Origin: an uncultured Senegalimassilia sp.
GTDB lineage: Bacteria > Actinomycetota > Coriobacteriia > Coriobacteriales > Eggerthellaceae
Direction of reading: 5' to 3'
Assembly: GCA_934661765.1 (NCBI GenBank)
Contig: CAKUJT010000053.1
Span: forward strand, 1-17,949
Length of the DNA stretch: 17,949 bases
The notes under the pieces are model-generated. The model saw nothing but the letters and a program-made list of their open reading frames with translations, made no database searches and was not told the origin of the DNA. Position numbers and translations under genes: made by a program. Of this stretch, positions 1 to 7,303 are shown piece after piece (the stretch's first letter is position 1; each line of letters opens with the position of its first letter).

Positions 1-77
1 GGCCACAGGTGGACAAAGCGAGCGATTCTTGCGCCGCAAACAAAACCCTGCCGGGCGAAATGTACAGTGCGTTTTTT

Positions 78-112
78 CCGGACAGATAGTCCTGTGCTTC
101 CAAGTGTCTGAC
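78..112 (+). repeat. Short interspersed repeat, copy 1
   Basis: This segment aligns by eye with 1310-1344. Both contain GGACAGATA near the start and CCAAGTGTC near the end, with similar spacing and a diverged middle. It lies outside any gene. The function is unknown. Confidence 0.5.
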
Positions 113-209
113 CGCGGGCGAAATGGTGCTGGCTTCCGTTTGCCGCAAGCTGCATGTTGAAGGCAATGCGTGCAAGGGGGCTTCGCGATTGTTGTAGCGC
201 GAATACAGC

Positions 210-248
210 AGCGGGTCCCGCAGCTCGGTTTGAGCATTGGGACCCGCT
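210..248. terminator. Possible bidirectional terminator hairpin
   Basis: AGCGGGTCCC (210-219) pairs perfectly with GGGACCCGCT (239-248) across a 19-nt loop. There is only a weak T-rich tail (TTTGC) on the plus side. It lies about 110 nt past the stop of the minus-strand zinc-ribbon gene and could end that transcript or one entering from the left edge. Confidence 0.4.
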
Positions 249-360
249 TTGCATTGGGGCGCGCGTTATGCTGCGGTGCCGTCTTGCGTTTCGCGATATA
301 TCATGTCGTTTCGCATTTCGTAACCTATCGCGTCGTTTCGCCTGGTGAAGCGCGTGTCGA

Positions 361-1005
361 TTACTCGTCCTTCTGAGCGACCAGCAGTAGGATGCCGGAG
401 ACCATGTTCAGGAACAGCAGGGTGCAAACGCCAAGGGCGACGGTATTGGGCTTTTTGCCCTTGTAGACGCCCCAAGAGCGAACGGTCATGGGAATGCCCC
501 ACGCTAAGGGGACTAGCCCGATGCCGAGCGTTGCGATGCCTCCGATTCCAATGACGACCAGGGCCACGATGTTCATGATGAACGCGATGAGGCGAAGCGT
601 CTGATTGCTTCCCTCCACAACGTATGTTTTCTCAGGCATGGGAACGCCGTAAGGCGGCTGCGGTGTGCCGTACGGCTGCTGCGGGGCAGCGGCGTAGGGC
701 GATTGCGGCGCGGCGGGTTGCTGAGCGGCAGCATATTGCTGCGGTGCGACCGCAGGCTGCTGAGTGACCGGCGGGACCGGGGCTGCGGGTGGCACAGGCG
801 CGGCGGGTGCTGCGGGTGCGGCCGGCGGAACCGGCGCGGCAGGTGCCGCAGGTGCGGCAGGGGCTGCGGGAGCTTCGGGTACGGCGGGTGCTGCGGGTGC
901 GGCAGGGGCTTCGGGTTCCGGCGCTGCGGCGTTCAGAGGCGTTCCGCAGTTGCCGCAGAATTTCGCATCGGCGACGTTCTCGGTTGCGCAGTTGGGGCAT
1001 AGCAT
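361..1005 (-). CDS. Zinc-ribbon membrane protein with Pro/Ala-rich linker
   Basis: The predicted protein has 214 residues. It opens with a zinc-ribbon (Cys3, Cys6, Cys17, Cys20, two CxxC pairs), as in DUF/zinc-ribbon membrane proteins of Gram-positive bacteria. Residues 26-82 are an almost pure Ala-Pro-Ala tract with a few Val and Glu. Residues 83-125 are rich in Gln, Pro, Tyr and Ala. The C-terminal 75 residues are hydrophobic, with about three membrane segments (about 137-155, 157-173 and 188-209) split by a basic YKGKK loop. The start at 1005 is chosen because GGAGT sits 6 nt upstream and the zinc-ribbon begins there; an upstream in-frame start at 1083 adds unconserved-looking residues. 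The function is unknown; a membrane-anchored regulator or scaffold is plausible. It is transcribed divergently from alr. Confidence 0.8.
   Translation of the reverse strand: MLCPNCATENVADAKFCGNCGTPLNAAAPEPEAPAAPAAPAVPEAPAAPAAPAAPAAPVPPAAPAAPAAPVPPAAPVPPVTQQPAVAPQQYAAAQQPAAPQSPYAAAPQQPYGTPQPPYGVPMPEKTYVVEGSNQTLRLIAFIMNIVALVVIGIGGIATLGIGLVPLAWGIPMTVRSWGVYKGKKPNTVALGVCTLLFLNMVSGILLLVAQKDE
777..920. repeat. Low-complexity coding minisatellite (Ala-Pro linker)
   Basis: The DNA encoding the Ala-Pro tract is built from short 9-nt-like units. It includes an exact 22-bp repeat at 801-822 and 882-903, 81 bp apart, which equals 27 codons. Such tracts change length easily by slippage while staying in frame. 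Confidence 0.75.
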
Positions 1006-1291
1006 GGCGGTACTCCATTTCTCTTGTCCCGGGCGGGCCTTGCGAATGGATTGATTGCGAACCGCTGCCAGCCCGTAAACCACTTGTACTTATTGTAGCT
1101 TATGCATGCTGATTTTATGGACGGTAGCCTTAGAAACGTTGCATAATCCCGGTAAGCGTAGGGGAGTGGGGTTCGAAAGCGCGCGTCGCGCCGGCACGCC
1201 GCGGGGCGATTGGTTGCGCTAATCGGCTTCCCTCACCGGGCTTCGCTATTTGAGCGGATGGCCCATGCTTCGTTCTCCGAAGGAGGGGTCT

Positions 1292-1346
1292 GCGTCCCCA
1301 AGCGTCGGATTCTGGACAGATAACCCTCCGTCCCCAAGTGTCAGGT
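1292..1346 (+). repeat. Short interspersed repeat, copy 2 with internal duplication
   Basis: The segment has two similar halves, GCGTCCCCAAGCGTCGG (1292-1308) and CCGTCCCCAAGTGTCAG (1328-1344), a 36-nt period. The 1310-1344 part matches 78-112. It also contains CCTCCGTCCCC (1325-1335), an 11-mer shared with both arms of the inverted repeat at 15920-16056. Confidence 0.55.
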
Positions 1347-1412
1347 GGCGATTTGCCCGCTTGCAGCCGGTATCTGCAGGGTTTGCGCAGAAGCGTTCCC
1401 GCATTTCCCCAG

Positions 1413-1421
1413 TGATATACT
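1413..1421 (+). promoter_or_regulatory. Extended -10 promoter element of alr
   Basis: TGATATACT matches a TGn-TATAAT extended -10. No good -35 is visible at 16-18 bp, which is typical of extended -10 promoters. Transcription would start near 1428 and give a leader of about 100 nt before the alr start at 1528. Confidence 0.5.
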
Positions 1422-1452
1422 TGTCTCCGCTATACGGAAGACCCGTCGCGCG

Positions 1453-1483
1453 TCGCGGCTTCGCCGCGAATCGGCATCGCCGA
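1453..1483 (+). promoter_or_regulatory. Two adjacent leader hairpins of alr
   Basis: TCGCGGC (1453-1459) pairs with GCCGCGA (1463-1469) around a 3-nt loop, and TCGGC (1471-1475) pairs with GCCGA (1479-1483) around another 3-nt loop. They lie in the inferred alr leader, 45-75 nt before the start codon. A regulatory role is inference only. Confidence 0.35.
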
Positions 1484-1527
1484 CCTGCGCATTCGGGCAA
1501 AGCAATGGTTTCAAGAGGGTGCAGAAC

Positions 1528-2991
1528 ATGGCAGACAATACTCAGCTTCCCAACGGTTTCACCGGTTTCGCGTTCCGCAAGCCGGCGGGCGGTACCAGCG
1601 CGGCGGACGCCATCCGCGAGCGCGAAGCCCAGCGCGCGGCTCATGCCGGCCAGCCTGCGCCTGCGCAAACGCCTCGCCGCGGGGTGAACGGCTTCCTGAC
1701 CGAGCGCGAAGCGGCATCCGACGCCTCTAACGAGGTGCGAGGCGCGTTCCAGTACAACCGCGATCACGAGGAAACGGCCGCTTATTCCGCAGACGGCGAA
1801 AACCCCGAGGGCCGCGTGGAGTTCGACCCCGAGAAGCTGGCAACCATCCCTGAGAAGGACCGCCGCTGGGCCTGGCTGGAAATCGACTTGAACGCCATTC
1901 GCCATAACGCCTCCGCCGTCAAGAAGATGATCGGCTCGGGTCGCCATATGATGGCCGTCGTGAAGGCCGACGCATATGGACACGGTGCGGTGCGCGTTGC
2001 GAAGACAGCGCTGAACTCCGGCGCCGACTACTTGGGCGTCGCCACGGTCGATGAAGGCATCAAGCTGCGCGAAGGCCTGGTCAACGCCCCGATTCTCATG
2101 CTTGCCGAGCCGCCTGCGAGTGCTATTCCGCTGCTGCTCGCATATAAGATCATGCCGGCGGTGTACTCCTCCGAGTTCGCCATCAAATATGCGGAGGCCG
2201 CGGATTCCATGGGCCTGCGCGCGCCGTATCACCTGGCCATCAACACGGGCATGAACCGCATCGGCGTGCGCTGGGACGAAGTGGTGAACTTCATGCACCA
2301 GATCGGCTTCCATCGCGCGCTTGAGCTTGAGGGTGTGTTCACGCACTTCGCCACGGCAGACTGCCCGGAAACGCTTGACTTCCATATCCAGGCGAAGCGC
2401 TACATCGAGGCCGTCGAGGCGCTGCGAGCGGCTGGCATCAATCCCGGTATCGTGCACTGCGCGAACTCCGCTGCCGCCATCCGCTATCCCGACGTGCGCT
2501 TCGACATGGTGCGCCTGGGCATCGGCCTGTACGGCTACCAGCCCTGCCCTGAAACTACGCCGCTCATCGAGCTGCGCCCGGCCATGAGCGTGCACGCGCG
2601 CATCACCGACACGCGCCTGGTTCCCATGAGCGAGGGCGTCAGCTACGGGCTGAACTATCGCAGCCCCGGCAGCGTGAAGATCTGCACCGTGCCCGTCGGA
2701 TACGGCGATGGTCTGCGCCGCGGGCTGTCAAGTCGCACCGACTTCCTGGTCGACGGTGTGCGCTGCCGCCAGGTGGGCAACATCTGCATGGACCAGTGCA
2801 TGTTCGAGGTCGACCTGCGCAGCTACGCGCGCCGTCGCCGCGTCGATCCCCAGGTGGGCGACGAGGTCCTCATCGTGGGCCAGCAGGGCGACGCCATGGT
2901 CACCATCGAGGAGATGTGCGAAACCCTGAACACCATCCCGCACGAGCTGTGCATCGGCTTCGCTCAGCGCATGCCGCGTTACTACGTGTAG
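1528..2991 (+). CDS. alr: Alanine racemase with long N-terminal extension
   Basis: A PLP enzyme interconverting L- and D-alanine for peptidoglycan synthesis. The racemase fold starts at about residue 112 (RRWAWLEIDLNAIRHN). The PLP lysine is Lys146 in VVKADAYGHG, and the opposing catalytic tyrosine is Tyr373 in VSYGLNYR. The conserved MNRIG and GYGDG segments are present, and the protein ends in the usual C-terminal barrel domain. It has 487 residues, whereas family members usually have 360-390. The excess is an N-terminal tail (1-111) rich in Ala, Glu, Arg and Pro that looks disordered. The start at 1528 follows GAGGGTG at suitable spacing. The upstream in-frame ATG at 1345 lies before the inferred promoter and inside repeat DNA, so it is rejected. 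No neighbouring gene appears co-transcribed; the shared terminator with proC follows. Confidence 0.93.
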   Translation: MADNTQLPNGFTGFAFRKPAGGTSAADAIREREAQRAAHAGQPAPAQTPRRGVNGFLTEREAASDASNEVRGAFQYNRDHEETAAYSADGENPEGRVEFDPEKLATIPEKDRRWAWLEIDLNAIRHNASAVKKMIGSGRHMMAVVKADAYGHGAVRVAKTALNSGADYLGVATVDEGIKLREGLVNAPILMLAEPPASAIPLLLAYKIMPAVYSSEFAIKYAEAADSMGLRAPYHLAINTGMNRIGVRWDEVVNFMHQIGFHRALELEGVFTHFATADCPETLDFHIQAKRYIEAVEALRAAGINPGIVHCANSAAAIRYPDVRFDMVRLGIGLYGYQPCPETTPLIELRPAMSVHARITDTRLVPMSEGVSYGLNYRSPGSVKICTVPVGYGDGLRRGLSSRTDFLVDGVRCRQVGNICMDQCMFEVDLRSYARRRRVDPQVGDEVLIVGQQGDAMVTIEEMCETLNTIPHELCIGFAQRMPRYYV

Positions 2992-3137
2992 ACGGGGAAG
3001 CGGGGATTGCACCGTGATGGTGAGCCAGGCTTGAGCCTTTCGCCAAGTCGAGGAACGGCGAACCTCTAGCACTTTTGGTTTGAGCGACTCCCGAATCGGG
3101 CTTCGTGGCAAAACCCAAGCGCCTTTGATGAGCGAAT

Positions 3138-3176
3138 AAAAGCTCCCATTTCCGAACTTCGGGAATGGGAGCTTTT
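3138..3176. terminator. Bidirectional terminator between alr and proC
   Basis: A perfect 13-bp stem, AAAAGCTCCCATT (3138-3150) with AATGGGAGCTTTT (3164-3176), closes a 13-nt loop that can pair further (CCG/CGG). The A-run on one side and T-run on the other make it a terminator in both directions, fitting the convergent genes. It sits about 147 nt past alr and 106 nt past proC. Confidence 0.88.
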
Positions 3177-3282
3177 CTCGTATATGCAGGTTTGGGGTTG
3201 AGCGTGGCTTTAGGTTCGTCGGGGCTGAAGCCACGCTTTTCGATGCGCGCCGCTGCCGCGAGACCTCCTGGCGGTCTCCCCA

Positions 3283-4074
3283 TTACTGCAGCGTGGCGTC
3301 GACGGCGTTGATGAGCGCGTTGCGCAGGCCGGCGGCCTCGAGCGCGGCGACGCCCTTGATGGTGGTGCCGCCGGGGCTGCATACGGCGTCCTTCATGGCG
3401 CCGGGGTGCGTGCCGGTAGCCAGGTGCAGCTGTGCGGTGCCGGCCATCATCTGCGCCGCCAGGCGGTACGCGGTGGCGCGGGGCAGACCGTTCTTCACGC
3501 CGCCGTCGGCCAGCGACTCCAGGAACATGGCGGCGAAGGCGGGGCCGCACCCGGCCACGGCGCTGGCGGTCGAGAGCAGATGGCCCGCAACGGGCTCGAT
3601 GAGCGCGATGCCGCCGAACAGCCCGGCGAACGTTTCCCATTCGTCGTCGCTGAGCGAATGCTTCTGCTCACAGGCGATCACGCCGCAACCCACGGCGATG
3701 GGCGTGTTGGGGATGGTGGAAAGGTGATGGCTGCCGGCGCCCAGCAGGTTCTCGTAGAAGTCGAACAGCAGGCCCGCGGCAACCGATACCACGGCCTTGC
3801 CGGCAAGCGCCTCGCGCGCCGGCGCCAGCACGTCGGCTACCATGTAGGGCTTCACGGCCACGATGACCAGGTCGCTTGCCTCGGCGACCTCGGCGGGGGT
3901 GTGCACGGCGTTCGCGCCCAGCGGCTTGCAGCTGGCCTCCAGCTTGTCGAAGTGCGCGGCGCAGGCGGTGATGCGGCCGCCATCGAAGCCGGCGTGTTCC
4001 ACCAGCCCCTTCGCCATGGCTTGGGCCATGTTGCCGAACCCGATGAAGCCGATGCGTGCGGTGCTTGCGTCCAT
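3283..4074 (-). CDS. proC: Pyrroline-5-carboxylate reductase
   Basis: Catalyses the last step of proline synthesis, NAD(P)H-dependent reduction of 1-pyrroline-5-carboxylate. The N-terminal Rossmann motif is IGFIGFGNMAQAM (residues 8-20). The mid-region AVKPYMV and PNTPIAVGCG segments are typical. The C-terminal dimerisation domain carries the ProC signature region VCSPGGTTIKGVAALE (about 231-246). The length of 263 residues is normal for the family. The start at 4074 has an AAGGAG box 5 nt upstream, so the longer frame to 4128 is not used. No proA or proB is adjacent. It is the last gene of a three-gene minus-strand run, but a 223-nt gap and its own -10 suggest separate transcription. Confidence 0.94.
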   Translation of the reverse strand: MDASTARIGFIGFGNMAQAMAKGLVEHAGFDGGRITACAAHFDKLEASCKPLGANAVHTPAEVAEASDLVIVAVKPYMVADVLAPAREALAGKAVVSVAAGLLFDFYENLLGAGSHHLSTIPNTPIAVGCGVIACEQKHSLSDDEWETFAGLFGGIALIEPVAGHLLSTASAVAGCGPAFAAMFLESLADGGVKNGLPRATAYRLAAQMMAGTAQLHLATGTHPGAMKDAVCSPGGTTIKGVAALEAAGLRNALINAVDATLQ

Positions 4075-4126
4075 TGCGTCTCCTTTGCCGTGTTGCTCCC
4101 GTAATGCGCGATTCGCGTTGCACGCC

Positions 4127-4132
4127 ATTCTA
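4127..4132 (-). promoter_or_regulatory. Possible -10 of proC
   Basis: On the minus strand TAGAAT lies about 53 nt before the proC start. No clear -35 stands at 17 bp; TGGACA occurs only 11 bp upstream. The call rests on the -10 and position alone. Confidence 0.35.
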
Positions 4133-4297
4133 CGCCATCACCATGTCCAGCGTGTGACGAAGCATGCGGGCGGTGAAGGAGCTGCGCCCGGTAAAGCGGC
4201 TTTTGCGTTAGCGCAAATCTGACTGATGAAGGGTTTGCGGTGCTCGTCCAGTGCGAAAGCCGCGTTATCGCGTTGTTTCGCCGGTGGTTCAGGTGGG

Positions 4298-5143
4298 CTA
4301 CCGGCCCAATGCCCAGGCGATGCCCTTCGCCATGCGCAGGGCGGGGTCTTTGAAGTGGTTGCCGGGGTTTTGTTCGAAGGCGGTGGGCACGCCTCTGGCC
4401 TCGAACAGCTCGACGACGTCGCGCGTGCCTTGCGCCACGTTGCGCAAAAGCCGGCTGGGCGTCCGCGCCTCTTTGCTGCCAAGCGAGAAGTAGGCGCAGG
4501 ATGGTTTGCGCGCGAACTCGTTCGCGGCAGCATAAGCGGTGAAATCCGGGTACCATAGCGACCCCGATGCGCTCGCGACAAGCCCGAACGCTGCGTTGTT
4601 GAAGCAGGCCCATGTGGCGAACAGCCCCGCAAGCGAATAGCCCGCCAGCACACGTTGCTCGGGTTTGCGCGGCGCGTCTCCCTCGACGCACGGGACAATC
4701 TCGCTTTCAAGCAGGCGGAGCTGTTCGGCCGCTTTGCCCGCAAACGGGGCGTCGTCGGCGAACAGCCCGGGGCATTCCCAAGGCGTCAGGTCGTCGTTCC
4801 AGCAACGAGGCCGTATGGCGGCAAGCACGAATTCCCGACAGCCAAGCTCACGGCACAACCGCAGCACTTCGGACCCATCACCATCATGAACATGCAGGTA
4901 AACCACCGGAAGACTGTCCGAAAAGTCGGGGTTCGTTTCACTTGCGCAGCGCACCGGTGCGTGTACGGCAACGTGATTGCCATCTGGGGCGTTTAAGCGC
5001 CCTTGGCTGCACGATGCCTCTTGGGCATAACCCTTATTGCGCTCGTTGGTGCCTGTGCTGCGTGCCGGTGCGTGTACGGTCACATGGTTGCCGCAAACCT
5101 CAAATTTCCTGACTATGTTTTCGCTATCCACGTATTGCCTCAT
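4298..5143 (-). CDS. Alpha/beta-hydrolase, putative esterase (COG2819/IroE-like)
   Basis: The 281-residue protein resembles the Fes/IroE-type alpha/beta-hydrolase superfamily. The nucleophile elbow is GYSLAG with Ser170, and the catalytic His is probably His263 in NPGNHF. LPVVYLHVHDG (78-88) is the first core strand and oxyanion region, and FGLVASASGSLWY (186-198) follows the elbow as in this family. The substrate is unknown; siderophore or other esters are only possibilities. The start is uncertain: ATG at 5143 has no clear ribosome site, and a GTG at 5293 with an upstream AGGG would add 50 Arg/Cys-rich residues. The segment NHVTVHAPAR (19-28) is repeated as NHVAVHAPVR (56-65), an in-frame duplication. 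It follows the PARG-like gene in the same direction after about 215 nt. Confidence 0.7.
   Translation of the reverse strand: MRQYVDSENIVRKFEVCGNHVTVHAPARSTGTNERNKGYAQEASCSQGRLNAPDGNHVAVHAPVRCASETNPDFSDSLPVVYLHVHDGDGSEVLRLCRELGCREFVLAAIRPRCWNDDLTPWECPGLFADDAPFAGKAAEQLRLLESEIVPCVEGDAPRKPEQRVLAGYSLAGLFATWACFNNAAFGLVASASGSLWYPDFTAYAAANEFARKPSCAYFSLGSKEARTPSRLLRNVAQGTRDVVELFEARGVPTAFEQNPGNHFKDPALRMAKGIAWALGR
4954..5079 (-). repeat. In-frame internal duplication in the esterase gene
   Basis: CCGGTGCGTGTACGG occurs exactly at 4954-4968 and 5065-5079, with similar flanks. The offset is 111 nt (37 codons), so the peptide NHVxVHAPxR appears twice in frame. The spacer between the copies looks unlike the conserved family core. 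Confidence 0.7.
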
Positions 5144-5358
5144 AAGCGCTGAGGCGCATTTCGCGCTTGGCGTGCGCCTTGCCTCAGCTGCATTCTTTTG
5201 CCGATTGTGCCCTGCGATGGGCGCGCCACAGTCGTTTCTGCATCGCATGCGCGCCCGACCGCCATTTCGCGGTTTGTGATTCGTTTCGTGCACACCGCGC
5301 CCTTTTGTTGGTTTTGCCTTACGTGCGCAGCGCCCCCGTTTCTCCTTGAGCCGATTCG

Positions 5359-6219
5359 CTAGGAGCGGAACGTGATGCCTTCGGGCAGGTCGTTGGGGTC
5401 GAAATCGTCCTCGTCGTCCTCTTCGGCTTCGGCGGGTGCGATGACAACAGGCTCGGGTTCGCGCTCTTCGCCGAACGCGTCCTCGAACGGGGCGAGGACG
5501 GCGCGCGGCACGGCGAACGTGATGTGGCCGATGGCCCCGGGGTGCGCGGCGATCCAGGCGCGGAACAACTCGATGACCACCTCGGCATCGAAGCCCTGCG
5601 GACCGGCGCCGAACGCGCCCACGATCAGCGTTTCGGCCCCGTTAGCTGCGGCGATGCGCAACAGCGCCTCCATGCGGGCGCGCAACGCCGTCTCGACCTC
5701 GCGCTCGGAGCGGTGGTTCTCCAGCGCATGGGTGCGGTTGGGCTCGGGGATGGCCAGCACGTCGGCGCGACGGATATCGCCGTCGTGGACGAACGTCACC
5801 TGGGGCAGGTACAGCGCGCGGTCGGTGTAAAGCTGGCCGGACGCAAACCCGCGGTTGGCGGCATGATACGTGTTTTTGCAGCCGCACAAAACCGGGTACA
5901 GGTTGCTCTCCGAGCACAGGATCTGCTCGGGCCCGAACGCGCCGTCCTCGTACGCGCCGCCCGGGCGCATGAACGAGCACGGGTCCACGACCACGGTCTT
6001 GCCCTTCGCGCTATGCACCGCCTTCACGGTGAAATCGCTGGTCACGCTGGTGGTGGTTGCCGCGCCCTCCTCGATTTCGGGCAGTTCCAGCTCGCGCCCT
6101 TCGCCGTCTTCGTAGATGATCGCGGCGTCGATGGTTTCCTGGGTGTCCTTGGAAAACGCCCCGCGCATCAGCGCAAGGTTGCTTGCGGCGGCGGCTTTTC
6201 TCTCATCGCGTGTAGGCAT
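5359..6219 (-). CDS. TIGR02452-type (microbial PARG-like) macrodomain protein
   Basis: Resembles the TIGR02452 / PF10021 family, whose members are microbial poly(ADP-ribose) glycohydrolase-like proteins with a macrodomain fold. The ADP-ribose loop aligns as PGGAYEDGAFGPEQ (86-99) followed by ILCSESNLYP. The second phosphate-binding segment is LIVGAFGAGPQGFD (198-211). The canonical PARG signature is GGG followed by QEE; here it reads GGA and PEQ, so the residue at the catalytic second Glu appears to be Gln99. Residues 264-277 form a very acidic tail. The length of 286 residues fits the family. The start at 6219 follows AAGGAGAAACC. It is divergent from a uracil-DNA glycosylase. It may remove or merely bind ADP-ribose; the role is inferred. 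Confidence 0.8.
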   Translation of the reverse strand: MPTRDERKAAAASNLALMRGAFSKDTQETIDAAIIYEDGEGRELELPEIEEGAATTTSVTSDFTVKAVHSAKGKTVVVDPCSFMRPGGAYEDGAFGPEQILCSESNLYPVLCGCKNTYHAANRGFASGQLYTDRALYLPQVTFVHDGDIRRADVLAIPEPNRTHALENHRSEREVETALRARMEALLRIAAANGAETLIVGAFGAGPQGFDAEVVIELFRAWIAAHPGAIGHITFAVPRAVLAPFEDAFGEEREPEPVVIAPAEAEEDDEDDFDPNDLPEGITFRS

Positions 6220-6256
6220 GGTTTCTCCTTAAGGCAGATGATTCGACTTATCGTTC

Positions 6257-6265
6257 ATCGTAGCA
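6257..6265 (-). promoter_or_regulatory. Extended -10 of the PARG-like gene
   Basis: On the minus strand TGCTACGAT fits TGn-TAnnnT and sits about 38 nt before the start codon at 6219. No convincing -35 is visible. Confidence 0.4.
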
Positions 6266-6506
6266 GCTGGCAAGCCCGCCGCCGCCCGATGTTTCCGCGA
6301 TTTAACGCAACCGTTAGCAACGGCGCCCCACCGGCCGCAGGCGGCGCGCGAACGGTGGTTCACAACCGTCCAGAACTTGCATTCGTACCTTCCAGGCCGG
6401 GTGGTTCGCCCCATGCGGGCATTGTCGGCCGCTACTTGCGGATGCGGCAGCCATCTCCTATGGATTTGCAAGCATTACCTCGTTTACCGCGCGTTTTTCG
6501 CAGTTG

Positions 6507-6515
6507 TGCTAGGCT
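6507..6515 (+). promoter_or_regulatory. Extended -10 of the UDG gene
   Basis: TGCTAGGCT shares its TGCTA core with elements before folC, acpP and the PARG-like gene. It would give a leader of about 90 nt. No clear -35 is visible. Confidence 0.35.
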
Positions 6516-6611
6516 GTTGACCAAGGAAAACGTTGCCGGCTTGCGCGGTTCGCGAACCCGCCAGCCGGGCGGCGAGCACGCCGCCGTCCGATGCACGGAA
6601 AGGGGCAAACC

Positions 6612-7223
6612 ATGCCGAAACCGCATATCCCGCTCGATGAGCTGCGCGTGCAGGTGGAGTCATGCCGCCGCTGCCCGCTGTGCGACGGCCGCACGCAAAC
6701 GGTGTTCGGCGTGGGCAACCCGCATGCGCGTGTGATGTTCATCGGCGAGGCGCCGGGCAAAAACGAGGATTTGCAGGGCGAGCCGTTCGTCGGTGCCGCC
6801 GGGCACTACCTCAACGAGCTGCTCGGGTGCGCCGGCTTGCGCCGCGAGGACGTGTTCATCGCCAACGTGCTGAAGTGCCGCCCTCCCGGAAACCGCGACC
6901 CGCGACCCGAGGAAATCCAAACTTGCACGCCGTACCTGCGCGAACAAACGCGCACCATCGACCCGGAAGTCCTGGTCACGCTCGGGAAGTTCTCCACGCA
7001 GTTCGTCCTGAAGACGCAGGTGGGCATCACACGCCTGCACGGTCGAGTCCAGCGAGCGGGCAAGTTCCTCGTCTTTCCCATCTTCCATCCTGCAGCCGCG
7101 CTCTACGACGGCGCAAAACGTGAGGCCCTGGAAAACGACTTTGTGACGTTAGGCCAGCTGCTGCACCAGCTAGACGAGCAAAAGGCAAAAGCCGCGAAAG
7201 CGCCGCAGCAGCAAAACGGGTAG
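6612..7223 (+). CDS. Type-4 uracil-DNA glycosylase (Fe-S)
   Basis: Family-4 UDG that removes uracil from DNA to start base-excision repair. Motif A is [17 protein letters not shown] (45-61), and motif B is FHPAA (158-162). The [4Fe-4S] ligands are probably Cys18, Cys21, Cys89 ([12 protein letters not shown]) and Cys105, matching the family spacing. Cys24 is an extra nearby cysteine. The length of 203 residues is normal. The start at 6612 is preferred over the in-frame ATG at 6591, because AAAGGGG precedes it by about 6 nt and the domain starts directly after. The C-terminus is a short Lys/Ala/Gln-rich tail. folC follows after 128 nt with its own promoter-like element. Confidence 0.92.
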   Translation: MPKPHIPLDELRVQVESCRRCPLCDGRTQTVFGVGNPHARVMFIGEAPGKNEDLQGEPFVGAAGHYLNELLGCAGLRREDVFIANVLKCRPPGNRDPRPEEIQTCTPYLREQTRTIDPEVLVTLGKFSTQFVLKTQVGITRLHGRVQRAGKFLVFPIFHPAAALYDGAKREALENDFVTLGQLLHQLDEQKAKAAKAPQQQNG

Positions 7224-7303
7224 TAGCCGCAACGGGGGAGAAGACTTCAATCGCCCAACGGCTTGGAGAACCTGCGCATGCTTGGGCTTGGGTTGTCATC
7301 CCG

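Larger units (their letters stand above)
1..360. other. Intergenic region without a convincing gene
   Basis: No reading frame here looks like a real protein. A plus-strand frame open from the window edge to a stop at 87-89 could be the tail of a gene cut by the edge, but 28 residues are too few to judge. The stretch holds a short repeat at 78-112 that recurs near 1310-1346, an 11-bp direct repeat (CGGGCGAAATG at 52-62 and 114-124), a 10-bp hairpin at 210-248, and two copies of GTCGTTTCGC at 305-314 and 332-341. Confidence 0.6.
1006..1527. other. Divergent intergenic region upstream of alr
   Basis: This 522-nt gap separates the minus-strand zinc-ribbon gene from alr. It contains a possible minus-strand -10 (TACAAT, complement of 1092-1097) without a good -35, the second copy of the short repeat (1292-1346), the alr extended -10 (1413-1421) and two leader hairpins (1453-1483). 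I see no credible gene inside it; long open frames running through it are extensions of alr or its antisense. Confidence 0.6.
6220..6611. other. Divergent intergenic region between PARG-like gene and UDG
   Basis: This 392-nt gap has no credible gene. It holds a minus-strand extended -10 (complement of 6257-6265, TGCTACGAT) for the PARG-like gene and a plus-strand one (TGCTAGGCT, 6507-6515) for the UDG. The rest shows no feature I can name. Confidence 0.5.

Noticed and set aside
3..89. Possible C-terminal tail of an upstream gene
   Set aside because: A frame ends at 87-89, but 28 residues with no recognisable motif cannot be told from chance.
1246..2595. 449-codon open frame on the minus strand over alr
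   Set aside because: It is antisense to alr, is rich in His, Arg and Ala as expected of a GC-rich shadow frame, and has no ribosome site or family motif.
5524..6735. 403-codon open frame on the plus strand over the PARG-like gene and beyond
   Set aside because: It is antisense to a recognised gene, has no domain, and extends across the divergent promoter region.
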